Below, one piece after another: positions 38,223 through 48,977 of a stretch of DNA of 64,000 nucleotides. The stretch is from Echinometra lucunter (Eukaryota > Echinodermata > Echinoidea > Camarodonta > Echinometridae), in assembly GCA_029962745.1 (NCBI GenBank), contig CM057159.1, forward strand, positions 30,334,055-30,398,054. Direction: 5' to 3'. The stretch's first letter is position 1; every line of letters begins with the position of its first letter. The notes beneath the pieces were generated by a model. That model saw only the letters and a list, made by a program, of their open reading frames with translations, was not told the origin of the DNA and did no database searches. The position numbers were made by a program, and so were the translations under genes.

Positions 38223-38713
38223 GTGGGTTCATATATAATCAGCGTCTACTCTAATAATGCTAATTGAATTGGTATTTTGCAAAATTTCTTTGTTTCTTTC
38301 ACAGTCAGCAGAGGTGTCGTAGTTGAATGATTTGTCCACTTGACTGCAGATGTGAGCATCATGTTCTAACCCCCTTTAATAAGCAAGATGCCTGTCTTCA
38401 TATCTACATTACTTCTCTCCGCCGAAGTGCACAACTTAGCATTCGTTAAGATGTATAAGTCATTTCTGTTTGTAGGACAACTTTCTTGAATCTGATATTA
38501 AATAAACTTAACTCCCCCTCCCAAAGGATAAAAAATATCTCTAGCAAAGGCGGATGAATGGGGGGCGGGGGGGGGGGGGGTGGTGGTGGTATAGATGCTT
38601 CCGTTGAGATTGATGGTATTTCATTATTGAACAGACTACATTACATGTATGTTGACATGCTAGCATCTCTATTCATTATTTAATGCTCTTGCAGGTGGGC
38701 TAGAGATTGGATC

Positions 38714-39230
38714 TCTTTCTTGCATTGTACATGTACGTTAGGATCTTTGGTTAGGATATATTCCACGACGATGTGACAGGTCTCATTTTGTCTTTTAGTC
38801 TGTTCATAATATGCAAAAACATTCGTGCATTGTACATTTATGTTAGGATCTTTGGTTAGGATATATTCCACGGCGATGTGACAGGTCTCATTTTGTCTTT
38901 TAGTCTGTTCATAATATGCAAAAACATTCGTGCATTGTACATTTATGTTAGGATCTTTGGTTAGGATATATTTCACGGCGATGTGATAGGTCTCATTTTG
39001 TCTTTTAGTCTGTTCATAATATGCAAAAACATTCGTGCATTGTTCATTTATGTTAGGATCTTTGGTTAGGATATATTTCACGGCGATGTGACAGGTCTCA
39101 TTTTGTCATTTAGTCTGTTCATAATATGCAAAAACATTCGTGCATTGTATATTTATGTTAGGATCTTTGGTTAGGATATTTTTCACGACGATGTGACAGG
39201 TCTATTTTGTCGTTTTTTCTGTTCATAATT
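38714..39230. repeat. 105-bp tandem satellite, five units
   Basis: Units begin ATTCGTGCATTGTACATTTA at 38821, 38926, 39031 and 39136, exactly 105 bp apart, with an earlier diverged unit from about 38719. The units are nearly identical. Because 105 is a multiple of three, a minus-strand frame stays open across them with a 35-residue period (KYILTKDPNINVQCTNVFAY...). It is most simply a satellite. Two more units follow at 39845-40055 beyond an inserted LINE. Confidence 0.95.
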
Positions 39231-39842
39231 CAGATTTTCAGATTTTCAGATTCAGATTTTGTTTTTATTGTCCATAATGCAATATAGCACAATGGAAATT
39301 CATTTTGTTCGCACAAATAACAGAAATTTGATGAATTTCACAAAAATTACAACAGGCCTATGATGAATATGAAAAACTGACATACATAAATACATAGAAA
39401 GCAATAAGAAGAAAATTGTGTACCTTCAGGAAGAGGACCCCCCCCCCCCCGAAAACAAGAAGATTTGAATAAATTAGTGTTTAGATATGGCTATTCAATA
39501 CGCGGATTGATTTCGGAACACAAGAATTCATAAAGCGTGAGGTTCTGCAGGGGAATGATCTTAGTCGTTTACCTGACCTCATTAAAGGATAATTTTTATG
39601 CAGGGTATGATCTTCATTTGTTAGAATTTCTTTGACCTTTTCGAGAACCCTGCTTTCGCACTCATCCTGGAGACTCCTTTTTTCTTTAGTAATCTTACAA
39701 GCTTGTTTTGCTATTCTTTCTAATTTCTGGATGTCCTCTTTCCTGCCTGCACTAAACCACAGTACGCTATTGAAGAGAAGAACACTCTCGACCATTGCCT
39801 TATAAAAAACCTGTAGAATTTGTTTCTGAACATGAGCAGACC
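39231..39842 (-). mobile_element. 5'-truncated LINE inserted in the 105-bp satellite
   Basis: The minus-strand frame 39838-39481 encodes the end of a reverse transcriptase (SAHVQKQILQVFYKAMVESV, then VLWFSAGRKEDIQKLERIAK, ending CRTSRFMNSCVPKSIRVLN). This pattern is typical of CR1/Rex1-Babar-type LINE C-termini. The 3' terminus abuts the satellite with a short CAGATTTT repeat (39231-39260), as such LINEs end in short tandem repeats. The catalytic core is missing, which fits truncated target-primed insertion. The satellite resumes on the other side. Confidence 0.88.
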
Positions 39843-39844
39843 TT

Positions 39845-40055
39845 TGCTATGATACATGTATGTTAGGACCTATGGTTGAGATATATTTCAGACGATGTAT
39901 CATGTGGCACGTCTATTTTTTCTTTAAGTCTGCCTATAATATACAAACTCATTCTTGCATTGTACATTTATGTTAGGATCTATGCTTAGGATATATTTCA
40001 GGACGATATGACAGGTCTATTTTGTCCTTTACTCTGTCCATAATATACAAACTCA
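39845..40055. repeat. Two diverged units of the 105-bp satellite
   Basis: GTTAGGACCTATGGTTGAGA and GTTAGGATCTATGCTTAGGA, each followed by ATATATTTCA-GACGAT and the rest of the unit. They are more diverged than the units at 38714-39230. The last one runs into CATTTATATGCGCTTTACAT, a retroposon-tail-like sequence. Confidence 0.85.
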
Positions 40056-41097
40056 AATATTTCATTTATATGCGCTTTACATTAAAATTTTGTTGAGGAA
40101 AAGATATTTTCAAGCCCTTCTTTTTTTTTTTTTTTTTTCTCTTCATACCCTATTATAAAGTCTCTTAGTTTAGGGCTTCGTAAACTTTTATTGATAAATG
40201 CATGATGATACGTAATGTGATGATAATTATTGTGAAATTATCCATGTTATACTCCTTAATGACTCTGTCATCATCCAACTCCAGGCTTTCAATAATAAAC
40301 TATGCGAGACGAATGAGATATTTCCTTCCATCTTACTTCATTGAAAGGTACCCGTTTTATTGTGTAATATAGAAATGAATACTCCTCGATACAGGTACAA
40401 GTACTGTTAGGTGTTCTGAATATCGATACTTCTTTGGAATACTGATATCATTTTGATCCAAAAACATTTAGTATTCTATTCTTTGTCTATTCCGTTTTCA
40501 TTATTTATTGCAAGAAATATCATTATACATGTATGAGTTATAAGATCACTTTTCAACACCTATATTTTGACAAAAGGAGAGAATTAGGGGCAGGGGAAAT
40601 TCCTATCCCAAAGTAATTTTACAGTCTTGTATAACTTTGGTTCATATATCAAATGCTCTGTACCTTTCCCCTTAATTCTGTTCATACCATTCACTATTTA
40701 ATTCTCTAATATGAATTTTTAAAGTTCCTGTTTTGTACCTAGAGTATATAAGCAGACTTCCCTTGCACAACTTAGCATTCTCGTTTGCTCTTAAAGGATA
40801 ATGCCTTCTTGATTTTTTTCTTTCTATTAATTCAAAGATAATTCAATAACTTTTTATTGACTCAAATTATGTATGGAAGGGGAAAAAAGTAGAAACTAAA
40901 AACAAAAGCCTGCGCATAAAAATATACTGAGGTAAAATCATTACCCTTCATATCTCTTCCTCTCTTGTTAAAAAGACGGGAGAAAGATGATAGGAGAGAG
41001 AGAGCAGGATGGAGGAAGAAGGATAGAGAGAGAGAAAGAGAGAGAGAGAGAGCGTGGGGGGGGGGGGGGGTGGTTTATACATGGAGCTGTAGCATAG
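40056..41097. other. Intronic stretch, poly-T and GA/poly-G tracts
   Basis: A T17 run at about 40122-40138. A GA tract at about 40993-41052 ends in GTG and a G14 run at 41057-41070. No coding sequence was seen. Confidence 0.7.
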
Positions 41098-43712
41098 AAG
41101 GTGTAGAATTTGTAGAATTTATTGACTCTTTGACCCCCTCTCGGGGTATGAGAGTTAAAAAAAGTGTAAATAACAATACATGACTTTTGAACTTTCCTTG
41201 TACAAAGATAATGACATAATACAAGCAAGCAATGTACATGTACATGTGTAGACTATAACCAACTAGTAAACACAATGTTTGCATAGATAGTGTACAATAA
41301 TACAATGTGTAAGTACAAAATAGTCTGTTTACAAGCTTAAAAAGTAAATAATACAGGTTGTTTCACTATCCTACCACTACGAGTACGTATGGGTCCAGCT
41401 CTAGTTGTACTACCAGAAATACCTGAAGTATCTTCTTTTTCTGTTTTTTTTTTTGGGAGAAAATTGCAACATAATAAGGCGAGTAAATCGAGCTAAATTC
41501 TTTAACTGAGAAATTAATCTAGTATCAAAAAGTTCTGCCATGTGCAAAGCACCTGGAAACCTAGTCCTACAAAACTTTTTTGGCAAATATAAACGTCTCT
41601 CCTTTTGAAAAAAAGGACAAACAAAAATATAGTGAAATTCATCACCTATATCAGTATTTAGGCAGAGAGTACACTGCATGTCACAATGCGGTATGTTGGC
41701 ATCAAATCGACCCTTGCATGTTTACAGGCAGTTTATGTGATCTACATCGAAACTTAGAGAGAGTAAAAGCATCAGTTTTATTTAGGGTAAGTAAATAACT
41801 TTAAAATACATGGCTATCTTTAAATAATCTATAATTTGTGCAAATTCGATTTGACCAAACTGCATCTCTCCATTCCTGTGAAAAAATATCGTTCAGTCTC
41901 AATTTTAACAAAGAATTCAAGCCCACTCCACTACTTTCACCTAGCCATATATTGGATAGGCCAGCTTGATTAAACGCCTCTTCAATGAAGTTTAACCATA
42001 AAGAATTTAACCATATAGTCAGAGTGTTCGTCTTTATGAATGGCAGAAATGAATTTCAAAAGGACACATGGATATTTATTATCTTTACCCTTCAAAATTC
42101 TTAACCAAAAATGGACTACTCTACGCTTCACCTGATTCAAAATCAATCCTCATCCAGTTTCTCCATAGACTATTCAGTCTGGAATACATGAACCTACCGA
42201 TAGCAAATTTCTGAGGAATTTCCTATGGAAATTTTCAATCTACTTTATATCTTCATATCCCCAGACTTCACTACCATACAATAGGATAGGCAAAATTAAA
42301 TGGTCAAATAAATGACACTAAATATCGATGGACAACTGCATTTTCTTCGCTTTAGTCAACATACTATATAATGCTTTTTTTGCTTAAATTATCTGCTTTG
42401 AAATTGCCTTTTTAAAAGAGCCATTATATTTGAATTGTACTCCAAGATAAACAAAATCCACATCCAAATTTTCATGACCATATGTAAACTTTGGTATCCT
42501 CCTAATTTTCCCTCTTGAAAAAATCATTATCTTTGTTTTATTTGCATTGACTGTTAGATGCCAAGTATTACAATATTCTTTTACTGCGTCTAGCGCTACT
42601 TGCAATTCATCAGGGCTTTCCGCCAAAATTATTGTGTCATCTGCACACAATAAGCAAAACAATTTTGAGAAAAGATCTAATTCGTCACCCTGTAAGGTAT
42701 TATTGATTTCTTCACTCATAATTTTTAAGCTAGGATAAAAATTGGAAATCTGTTCTTGAACGTCATTTAAATAGACAGCAAACAGCAATGGGGATAGGTT
42801 TTCACCTTGTCTTACTCCTGCGTTACATGTGAAAAAAATCAGACATTGTGCCATTGGCAGAAATGCAAGACTTTGCATATTTGTACAAGTTTCTAACAAC
42901 ATTGAGGACTTTGCCAATCACTCCTGTTTTTAATAATCTAAAACACAAAAACTTCTTATTTATCAAATTAAATGTTTTCTTATAATCTATAAAAGCACAG
43001 TATAAGCGCTTTCTTTTCTGCAGGTAGAAATCGATAATAGTCTTCAAAACAAGCACATGATCAATGGTTGAATATGTCGAACGAAATCCAGCTTGTTCCT
43101 CACCTAGTAATTGTGATTACTATCCAAAAAGCTAGAAATTCTATTATTCAAGACTGAGGTAAAAAGTTTACCAAGGCAACTCAGCAATGTAATTCCTCTA
43201 TAATTATCCGGATTTGTGTTTTCACTTTTATTCTTAAAGATTGGAATAATCACTCCAATACACCATTCGGAAGGTACGATTCCACTTTCTAAAAAAAACA
43301 ATATTGAAAAAATCTTCGGATTTCTAAGGGGCTACTTTTAAGAAATTCATTTCTGATCAAATCATTTCCACAAGCTTTGGCATTTTTCAATTTATTAATC
43401 ACTCAACCTCTTCCAGCGTGATAGGTTTATTCAAACCATCATTTTGTATTGCCTTATTACTAGTAACCAGAGCTACCACTGCCTCTGAATGACTCTCTGA
43501 TTCATGTACATTTCCAAGAGATTTAAAATGCTGTACAAGATCATTAAATGAAATATTAATTGCACTTTTAGTTTGATGACTACTACTGTTTAATAAATCC
43601 CAAAAGGCTCTTGGGTTACCATGAGTTTTCAAGGACCGTAAAGATGCAATGATACTTTTACCATACTTTCTCTTTTTGTACCGTATCAATTTTTTATACT
43701 TTTAACTTGCCA
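41098..43712 (-). pseudogene. LINE reverse-transcriptase relic, copy 1
   Basis: Minus-strand frames in order match a non-LTR retrotransposon ORF2. The pre-RT region is at 43689-43399 (GNPRAFWDLLNSS). RT motif 1/2 is at 43301-43104 (IPIFKNKSENTNPDNYRGIT). The motif A region is at 43056-42823 (YCAFIDYKKTFNLINKKFL). Motif B (GVRQGENLSPLLFAVYLND) and motif C (LLCADDTIILAES, Y/F of the usual box replaced by C) are at about 42840-42600. A C-terminal zinc-knuckle-like end is at 41679-41410 (CTLCLNTDIGDEFHYIFVC). Frameshifts separate the pieces, so it is dead. The apurinic endonuclease is absent (5' truncation). The 3' UTR contains ACCCCGAGAGGGGGTC and ends in AAATTCTAC repeats near 41098. It is probably CR1/L2-like, but the family is not certain. 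Confidence 0.9.
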
Positions 43713-46700
43713 AAAGAAAATCACTATATAGGTGTCATCACCATGTAAACGTGTGAACTACGTCTAACAGCTATTCAGAAATAGCACTAATGATGGCGTC
43801 ATGTATCACATGAGGTGAATACGAAGTGGTAGTAACACACGTTGATTGAATTATATAGGACTATCATGCGACCCACTGTATTCTAGCTGAAACATGTGGC
43901 ATTACCACCCCCCCCCCCTTCTATCCTCTCTCCCTCTCTCCTTCATCCATGTGAGAATGTGGATTGTATATGGTTTCCCATCTCTCATCCGCAATCATTT
44001 TTATATCATTCTAGGTAATGTTTACATGATGCCCCTCTCACTTCCATCCTCTTTTGAAAGTTATCTGCAGCTTACATGATGTGTAATAATAGTTTGACCT
44101 GACCGTTATTTCATACCGTGTTCTATTAGGTCGGTTTCGGTCTTAATTACTGAGCATCATGCGCGCTTGTTGCACTATCGTTTGCCACAATGTTGGGTAT
44201 AGTCTGTCATCTAGAGTAAGCTGAAAGTTAGTTCGTATATAATGGATGGATAGTATATCTCTGTAGACACATTTTTTAATCACTCGTCGCGTTTTGCCAC
44301 ATGATTCCCTCAAACATGTTTTAGTTTGAATAGGTCTTAAGCCGAGAGCCCGGCCCGAGTTACTCATCGTAATGAGGAATGTGTCATTCAGAATTCGCCT
44401 TGGTCGAGATTTTTTAGTTTACAAGGACGTTACTAATGAGAGAAGATCTTGATGTTGTAACACGTCATGGAACAATTTTATTTTTCATTTGGATTGAAAG
44501 GCTTCAGATGTATGATTGCCTGTTGAAGGATGCAAAGAAGGTATGTTTTGTTTTTTAAATGCATTTTTTAAAATCTAGTCTTTGCACTTTTTACACAACT
44601 GATCGACGTAATGCTTCATCAGTGATGTAATAGGATTCGATTTGGGTTTTAGGTATTTAAGATGAAACATATAGGTTTAAGTTAAGTTGTGGTTAGACAA
44701 TGCCCAAGTTTAAGTCGGAACTTTGACCAATGTTTGGAATTGACCGAGGAGCAATATTTTGACTTCGGCTTCTAAGATACGACCTTGATGACGTAATAAT
44801 ACATTGACTAAGATAAACATTGTCTCTGTGAGAACGTTACTCATATCTATGTTTGAAATATGTTTAAACAAATGGTTTATGTAGAGATATACTGATTCGT
44901 TATGCTATCGCTTCATCAACTGAGATTTTCAGTTAATAAAAACATTACGGCAGTGGAAACGGAAGGGTACCACACCTAAAAGTGATTTGAAACCTATTAG
45001 AGTCCATCTTGCATAAGCAAATTCAATGAACATTTTGGGCTATATACATTGGCATGATATCTCTGCTAATCTGCTTCCTTTTTGAACATGATTACAATAT
45101 TCCCAGTGCCTCAAAAATGTTGACCCTCCCATCTGGCTTTCTAAATGTCTGTTAATACGAATACAACGTCAATCTTGATGTCCGGAGATAGTCCAGGGAA
45201 AGTGCATACGATAATTCCAAGAAAAGAATTGCGCAAAGTTTCTAAGATTTGTTATAGATGAGATTCTAAGGAAAATTGTATTCCATATTTCGATGTCCTA
45301 AAATGAGTACATAATATTATGCAAGTGATAGGAACTGTTACATATTATGGAGGTCATTCCTTGGAAGAAATGGTCGGTGAGGACGTTAAATGGTCTCTTC
45401 TGTGAAAAGTTTCGACATAGATTTATAATCTTTGCAGAATGATCTTAATGAACCAATAACTTCTCATCAAATATGTAAGAATGGTCTTTTGAATCTGTAG
45501 AATCTTCTGAGTTGTTTTCACCCACTGATGTAAATATTACGCCAGGGGCTGCCGAGATACATTAAACTATACATATGTGGAGGATTTCGCCTGTGATATT
45601 TACCAGACAAATCAAACGGATATGTCATGTTTTTAAACAAGAATTCAAACCTTCTCATCCTGAACCCTTTGTTTTGCCTGAAATCTTCGTTGTGTCGCAG
45701 AGCTTGCCCAAGTAGGAACCAATAATCAAGTCAACTTTCTTCTCGATCACTTAAAAAAATATCACACTAACATATATCAGTCGAGATTTTGTTACACTTC
45801 AGTCCAGTGTGCAAGGCTTCTAAGAACTGCTAATCTTGGAGGCTGTGCAAAATAATTGTATACAATATCCTCGATCTCATTCATTTCAAACCAGGAAATG
45901 ATCAAAGGAATTATATCTGTATATAGTGTGAGATTATTTCCTGACTGGATTTATGAAATGAATATACATGTATATAGAAGGTATCTATTGTTGCGTAGAC
46001 CTGTTGATGAAATCTTATGTGTAAATCCTTCCTGATCAAGTGAATCATGTGGAAACGATTGCCCAGCCGCCAGTTCTGCGAATCTTCAACTTTATTATCC
46101 ACGGTTACAAAAACAAGTCTGAAGTCTTAACCTTTACATAACCAAGAACTTAATCTTAAAGATTACAGTTTGTATTCATCGATATACCACACAGTTTGCT
46201 TTTGAAGTATTATATTTTGTTGACACAAATGTTCATCTACAATAAAGAGTGGACTTGTCATTAAAACGTGATACTTAACATGAAATAAATGGTTAGAGTT
46301 AGAATGTTTGTAAATTGTATGAATATTCTGTGTATATGCCTCTCAATATCACGTTTGGAAAATATTTATGACCTGACTTGTGCATTAGTAATTACAATAA
46401 CACGAAACAAGTAGTGGTGTCGATGTCTTTGCCTGACATGCGAATAAAGTACAAGGAATGTCAACAGAAATTATCTGGAGATACAGGCTTTAAAACGAGT
46501 TACAAAATTATCTAGCTGTTATTATGTCGTTTATATATATCTTTTTGATTTAGACTTGGCAATCAATTCAAGTACATTCGGAGACAACTCGCTCACAGCG
46601 CGGGTGACGCTGAGGTTTAATTTATCTTCTTTTGTTCGAGTGCTTGCCCGACAAAACAACACACACCTTGTTGCTATTGGATGAAACAGTTTAGATTCCA

Positions 46701-46787
46701 CGTAGATCGCTCAGTTCTAGGCCTGAATTTAAAAGATAATCTTTACAGATTATTTTCTTTGCACTCGATTGATAAGATATGATAAGA
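43713..46787. other. Intronic stretch inside the repeated segment
   Basis: A C11 run and CT-rich block at about 43908-43943. The remainder is AT-rich with no coding sequence or element recognised. It is repeated at 56476-59559. Confidence 0.6.
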
Positions 46788-46967
46788 CAGGGGCGGATCC
46801 AGGGGGGGGGGGGGGGAATCGGCTGCGGCCCCCCTTTTAAAGAAAAATTTGAGGGTAAAATACATATGAAAATGCAGAGGACTCTTTTTTTCGGGTAAAA
46901 CAGACACCTGAAAAAGCTGACCGCCCGCCCCCACCCCCCCCCCTTAAAAATTCTGGATCCGGCCCTG
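46788..46967. mobile_element. hAT-like MITE, copy 1
   Basis: It begins CAGGGGCGGATCCAGGGGGG and ends TCTGGATCCGGCCCTG, so the ends are inverted (GGATCC core). GATAAGA lies directly outside both ends (46781-46787 and 46968-46974). A 7-8 bp target duplication with CAG-type ends is typical of hAT elements, though the locus is itself GATAAG-rich. The interior has opposing poly-G and poly-C tracts. No transposase is present. Confidence 0.75.
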
Positions 46968-47006
46968 GATAAGATAAGAGTTATCAAACTTTATCGATTC
47001 CTTATC

Positions 47007-47032
47007 GCGGGCGGGGGCGGGTCGGGGGCGGG
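47007..47032. repeat. G-rich tract, G-quadruplex motif (short allele)
   Basis: Runs of three to five G separated by single C or TC provide at least four G-runs within 26 bp. This satisfies the usual quadruplex pattern. The equivalent site in copy 2 is longer. Confidence 0.8.
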
Positions 47033-47708
47033 TATGAGAGTATCAGCAAGAGCATCATGCGCGATGGATAAATATACAAAACAATGAATACAATATTGAC
47101 AAAGTGAAAATCGAAGGTACAAACTCAGAAATGATCTAACAGTTGGTTTAAAATTTCAGCCAGCAATTAAAAGACGAGCCAATCAATTTTTGGTAAGCCC
47201 ATCCATCTACCAACTGGACAAAATCCTAAGCCAATTGGTGTGTTGTTTTCGCCAGTGTTTTTGGAGTGTGTGAACCCATTGAAAGTACGTGTTTTTAAAA
47301 ATCATAGAAAAAGTACAGTAAATATTTTACTCAGTGTAGCTCGGTTTCGTCCATTTTATGGAACAGTTTGCTAATACCCCACTGTTGGATTGGGATCGTC
47401 ACCTTATCATTTTCTTCTTCAGCTAATCATACTGCAGTCCATTTGAAGTCAACATACTGCATCTTTGTTTATAAAACGTCTTCCAATTATATACAGATCC
47501 ATAATAATGTGTGCAGTAAAAGTATTTTATGCAAATTTTGATCTCATAATTCCCTTTCATAGGACTGCTGAATTTATCACGTGAACATACCGAACTAACC
47601 AGCGATCCTTAATGTCCGGGTGAAGCCAGTTCATTCTCTTTTCAATCTTTTCAAATTTACAATATGTAAGATTTATTAAAACAAATGTTTTATTTCTTTC
47701 TTATTCAG

Positions 47709-47899
47709 ATGAGTGTTATGAAGCACTGCTAGCTGAGCAAAGTGTTGAGACACTCAAACGTCTTTCAGTGAACAATGAATGCATTCCACTGCTTCTCAGT
47801 CGTCTACCACACTGTGTACCTCGCTTATTAACTCTCGCTAACAGTCTAGGTGAAGAAATTAGTCAGAGTATCAGCCAAATCATCGTCAATTTAACACAG
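47709..47899 (+). CDS. Ankyrin gene exon 2 (helical-repeat region), copy 1
   Basis: Flanked by TTTCTTATTCAG and donor GTTAGT (47900). It is 191 nt, entered in phase 1 (G|AT gives Asp) and left in phase 0. It encodes ECYEALLAEQSVETLKRLSV, then NNECIPLLLSRLPHCVPRLL, then TLANSLGEEISQSISQIIVN, then LTQ. The Leu-rich amphipathic spacing suggests armadillo/HEAT-like helices, though no family is certain. It differs from the copy at 60486-60676 by one synonymous change (CCA versus CCT, Pro). Conservation of frame and splice sites in both copies supports it as real coding sequence. Confidence 0.85.
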
Positions 47900-48030
47900 G
47901 TTAGTACATTTCTTCCTTAACAAATTAATGCTTGATATTTTCATTTTCTTTTCTTGGTTCTAAACTGGACTACATAAGTATTGTATACATGTATTGACAG
48001 CTGTATACATGGTATACGGAAGTCAAAGTG

Positions 48031-48131
48031 AAGAAATAAGGAGAGAAAGCGAGAGGAGAGGCAGAGAGAAAGGGAGAGATGAGAAAGAGTGTGAAAGAAA
48101 GGAAGGAAAAGAGGCAGAGAGGGGAAGAGAA

Positions 48132-48172
<41 letters not shown>

Positions 48173-48176
48173 GGGA
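48031..48176. repeat. Purine-rich (GA)n tract, copy 1
   Basis: AGAG-rich sequence ending in about 14 pure GA units and GGGAGGGGGG. It has a counterpart with different repeat number at about 60814-60947. Confidence 0.92.
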
Positions 48177-48865
48177 ATAAGCTGATAGATCAAAGGACTC
48201 TGTATAGAGAATGCTTGCTTCCCTATTTTGTGATAATGAATATAATCATAACCCATGCCTCGTACCTCCACCCGCCCTCTCCTCCCATACATGCTTAGAT
48301 CAACAGCTTCGAATCTTTCGACTAGGCATAAGGTTGATAAAAATCAAACGTAACGTTTTAAACAGTATCAGATTATTGCTAGTAATATCTTTTAACCTGT
48401 CTTTATAATTAATATTTCTTTCTAATTTCATATTATTCTAATTCCTGTTTGTTTAATTATACTTGTATATAATTTGATTTCATTCATATATATTCCTACT
48501 TATTTGATCGTAAAAAACATGTGCACAAGTTTTTATATTTTACTGGCTCTTTCCATTTTGTGTGATGAGAAATTATCCGATTATATATTTATTATTCCCA
48601 TTCAGTTGTTATGACATTTCGGTGGTATATACAGAGAGAATGTAATACAAGAAAAAAGCAAGACCGTTTGAACTGAAGTTGAAGCTTGAAGTTGGGATGA
48701 AAATTTTTCGATAGACTTTATCCCACTGACTGAAATCAGCAATGAATTGGCAGACGAATGCACCTGATTAAATTAAAATAGATAAAATTCAGCTGACAAA
48801 CTTGAACTCGAGAAATAACCAATTTTGAGAATAGCCTTTGCTTTATGCTTTTTTTCTCTTTATAG

Positions 48866-48977
48866 AGTAATTTACTCAAAGCGCTGACCATGTTTGAACA
48901 ATTATACATGAATATGTCTACCTGTGAGTTTACAGAATTTCAAATTAGAGCGAAGTATGAAAAATTCAGTTCAAAGC
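48866..48977 (+). CDS. Ankyrin gene exon 3, copy 1 (1-nt insertion)
   Basis: The acceptor is TTTTTTCTCTTTATAG and the preferred donor is GTGAGT at 48978. It encodes SNLLKALTMFEQLYMNMSTC, then EFTEFQIRAKYE, after which an A run one base longer than in copy 2 shifts the frame (KFSSKR). At 112 nt it would leave in phase 1, which opens no long frame in the next exon. The copy 2 version (111 nt) leaves in phase 0, which fits. It is therefore a sequencing error or a frameshift allele. An alternative donor GTGAGT at 48924 exists in this copy only. Confidence 0.72.

Larger units (their letters stand above)
29222..47708 (+). other. Large intron of the ankyrin gene
   Basis: Bounded by GTAAGA at 29222 and TTTCTTATTCAG ending at 47708. 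About 18.5 kb, filled with simple repeats and mobile elements listed separately. The two flanking exons join as SANI-D-ECYEALL through a split GAT codon, which supports the pairing. A further small exon inside cannot be excluded, but it would need to preserve phase. Confidence 0.75.

Noticed and set aside
38714..39230. Regularly spaced direct repeats resembling a CRISPR array
   Set aside because: The whole 105-bp unit is repeated without distinct spacers, no cas genes are near, and the context is eukaryotic intron. It is a satellite.
41098..43712. Intact, active LINE
   Set aside because: The endonuclease region is missing, the RT pieces lie in different frames and internal stops separate them, in both copies.
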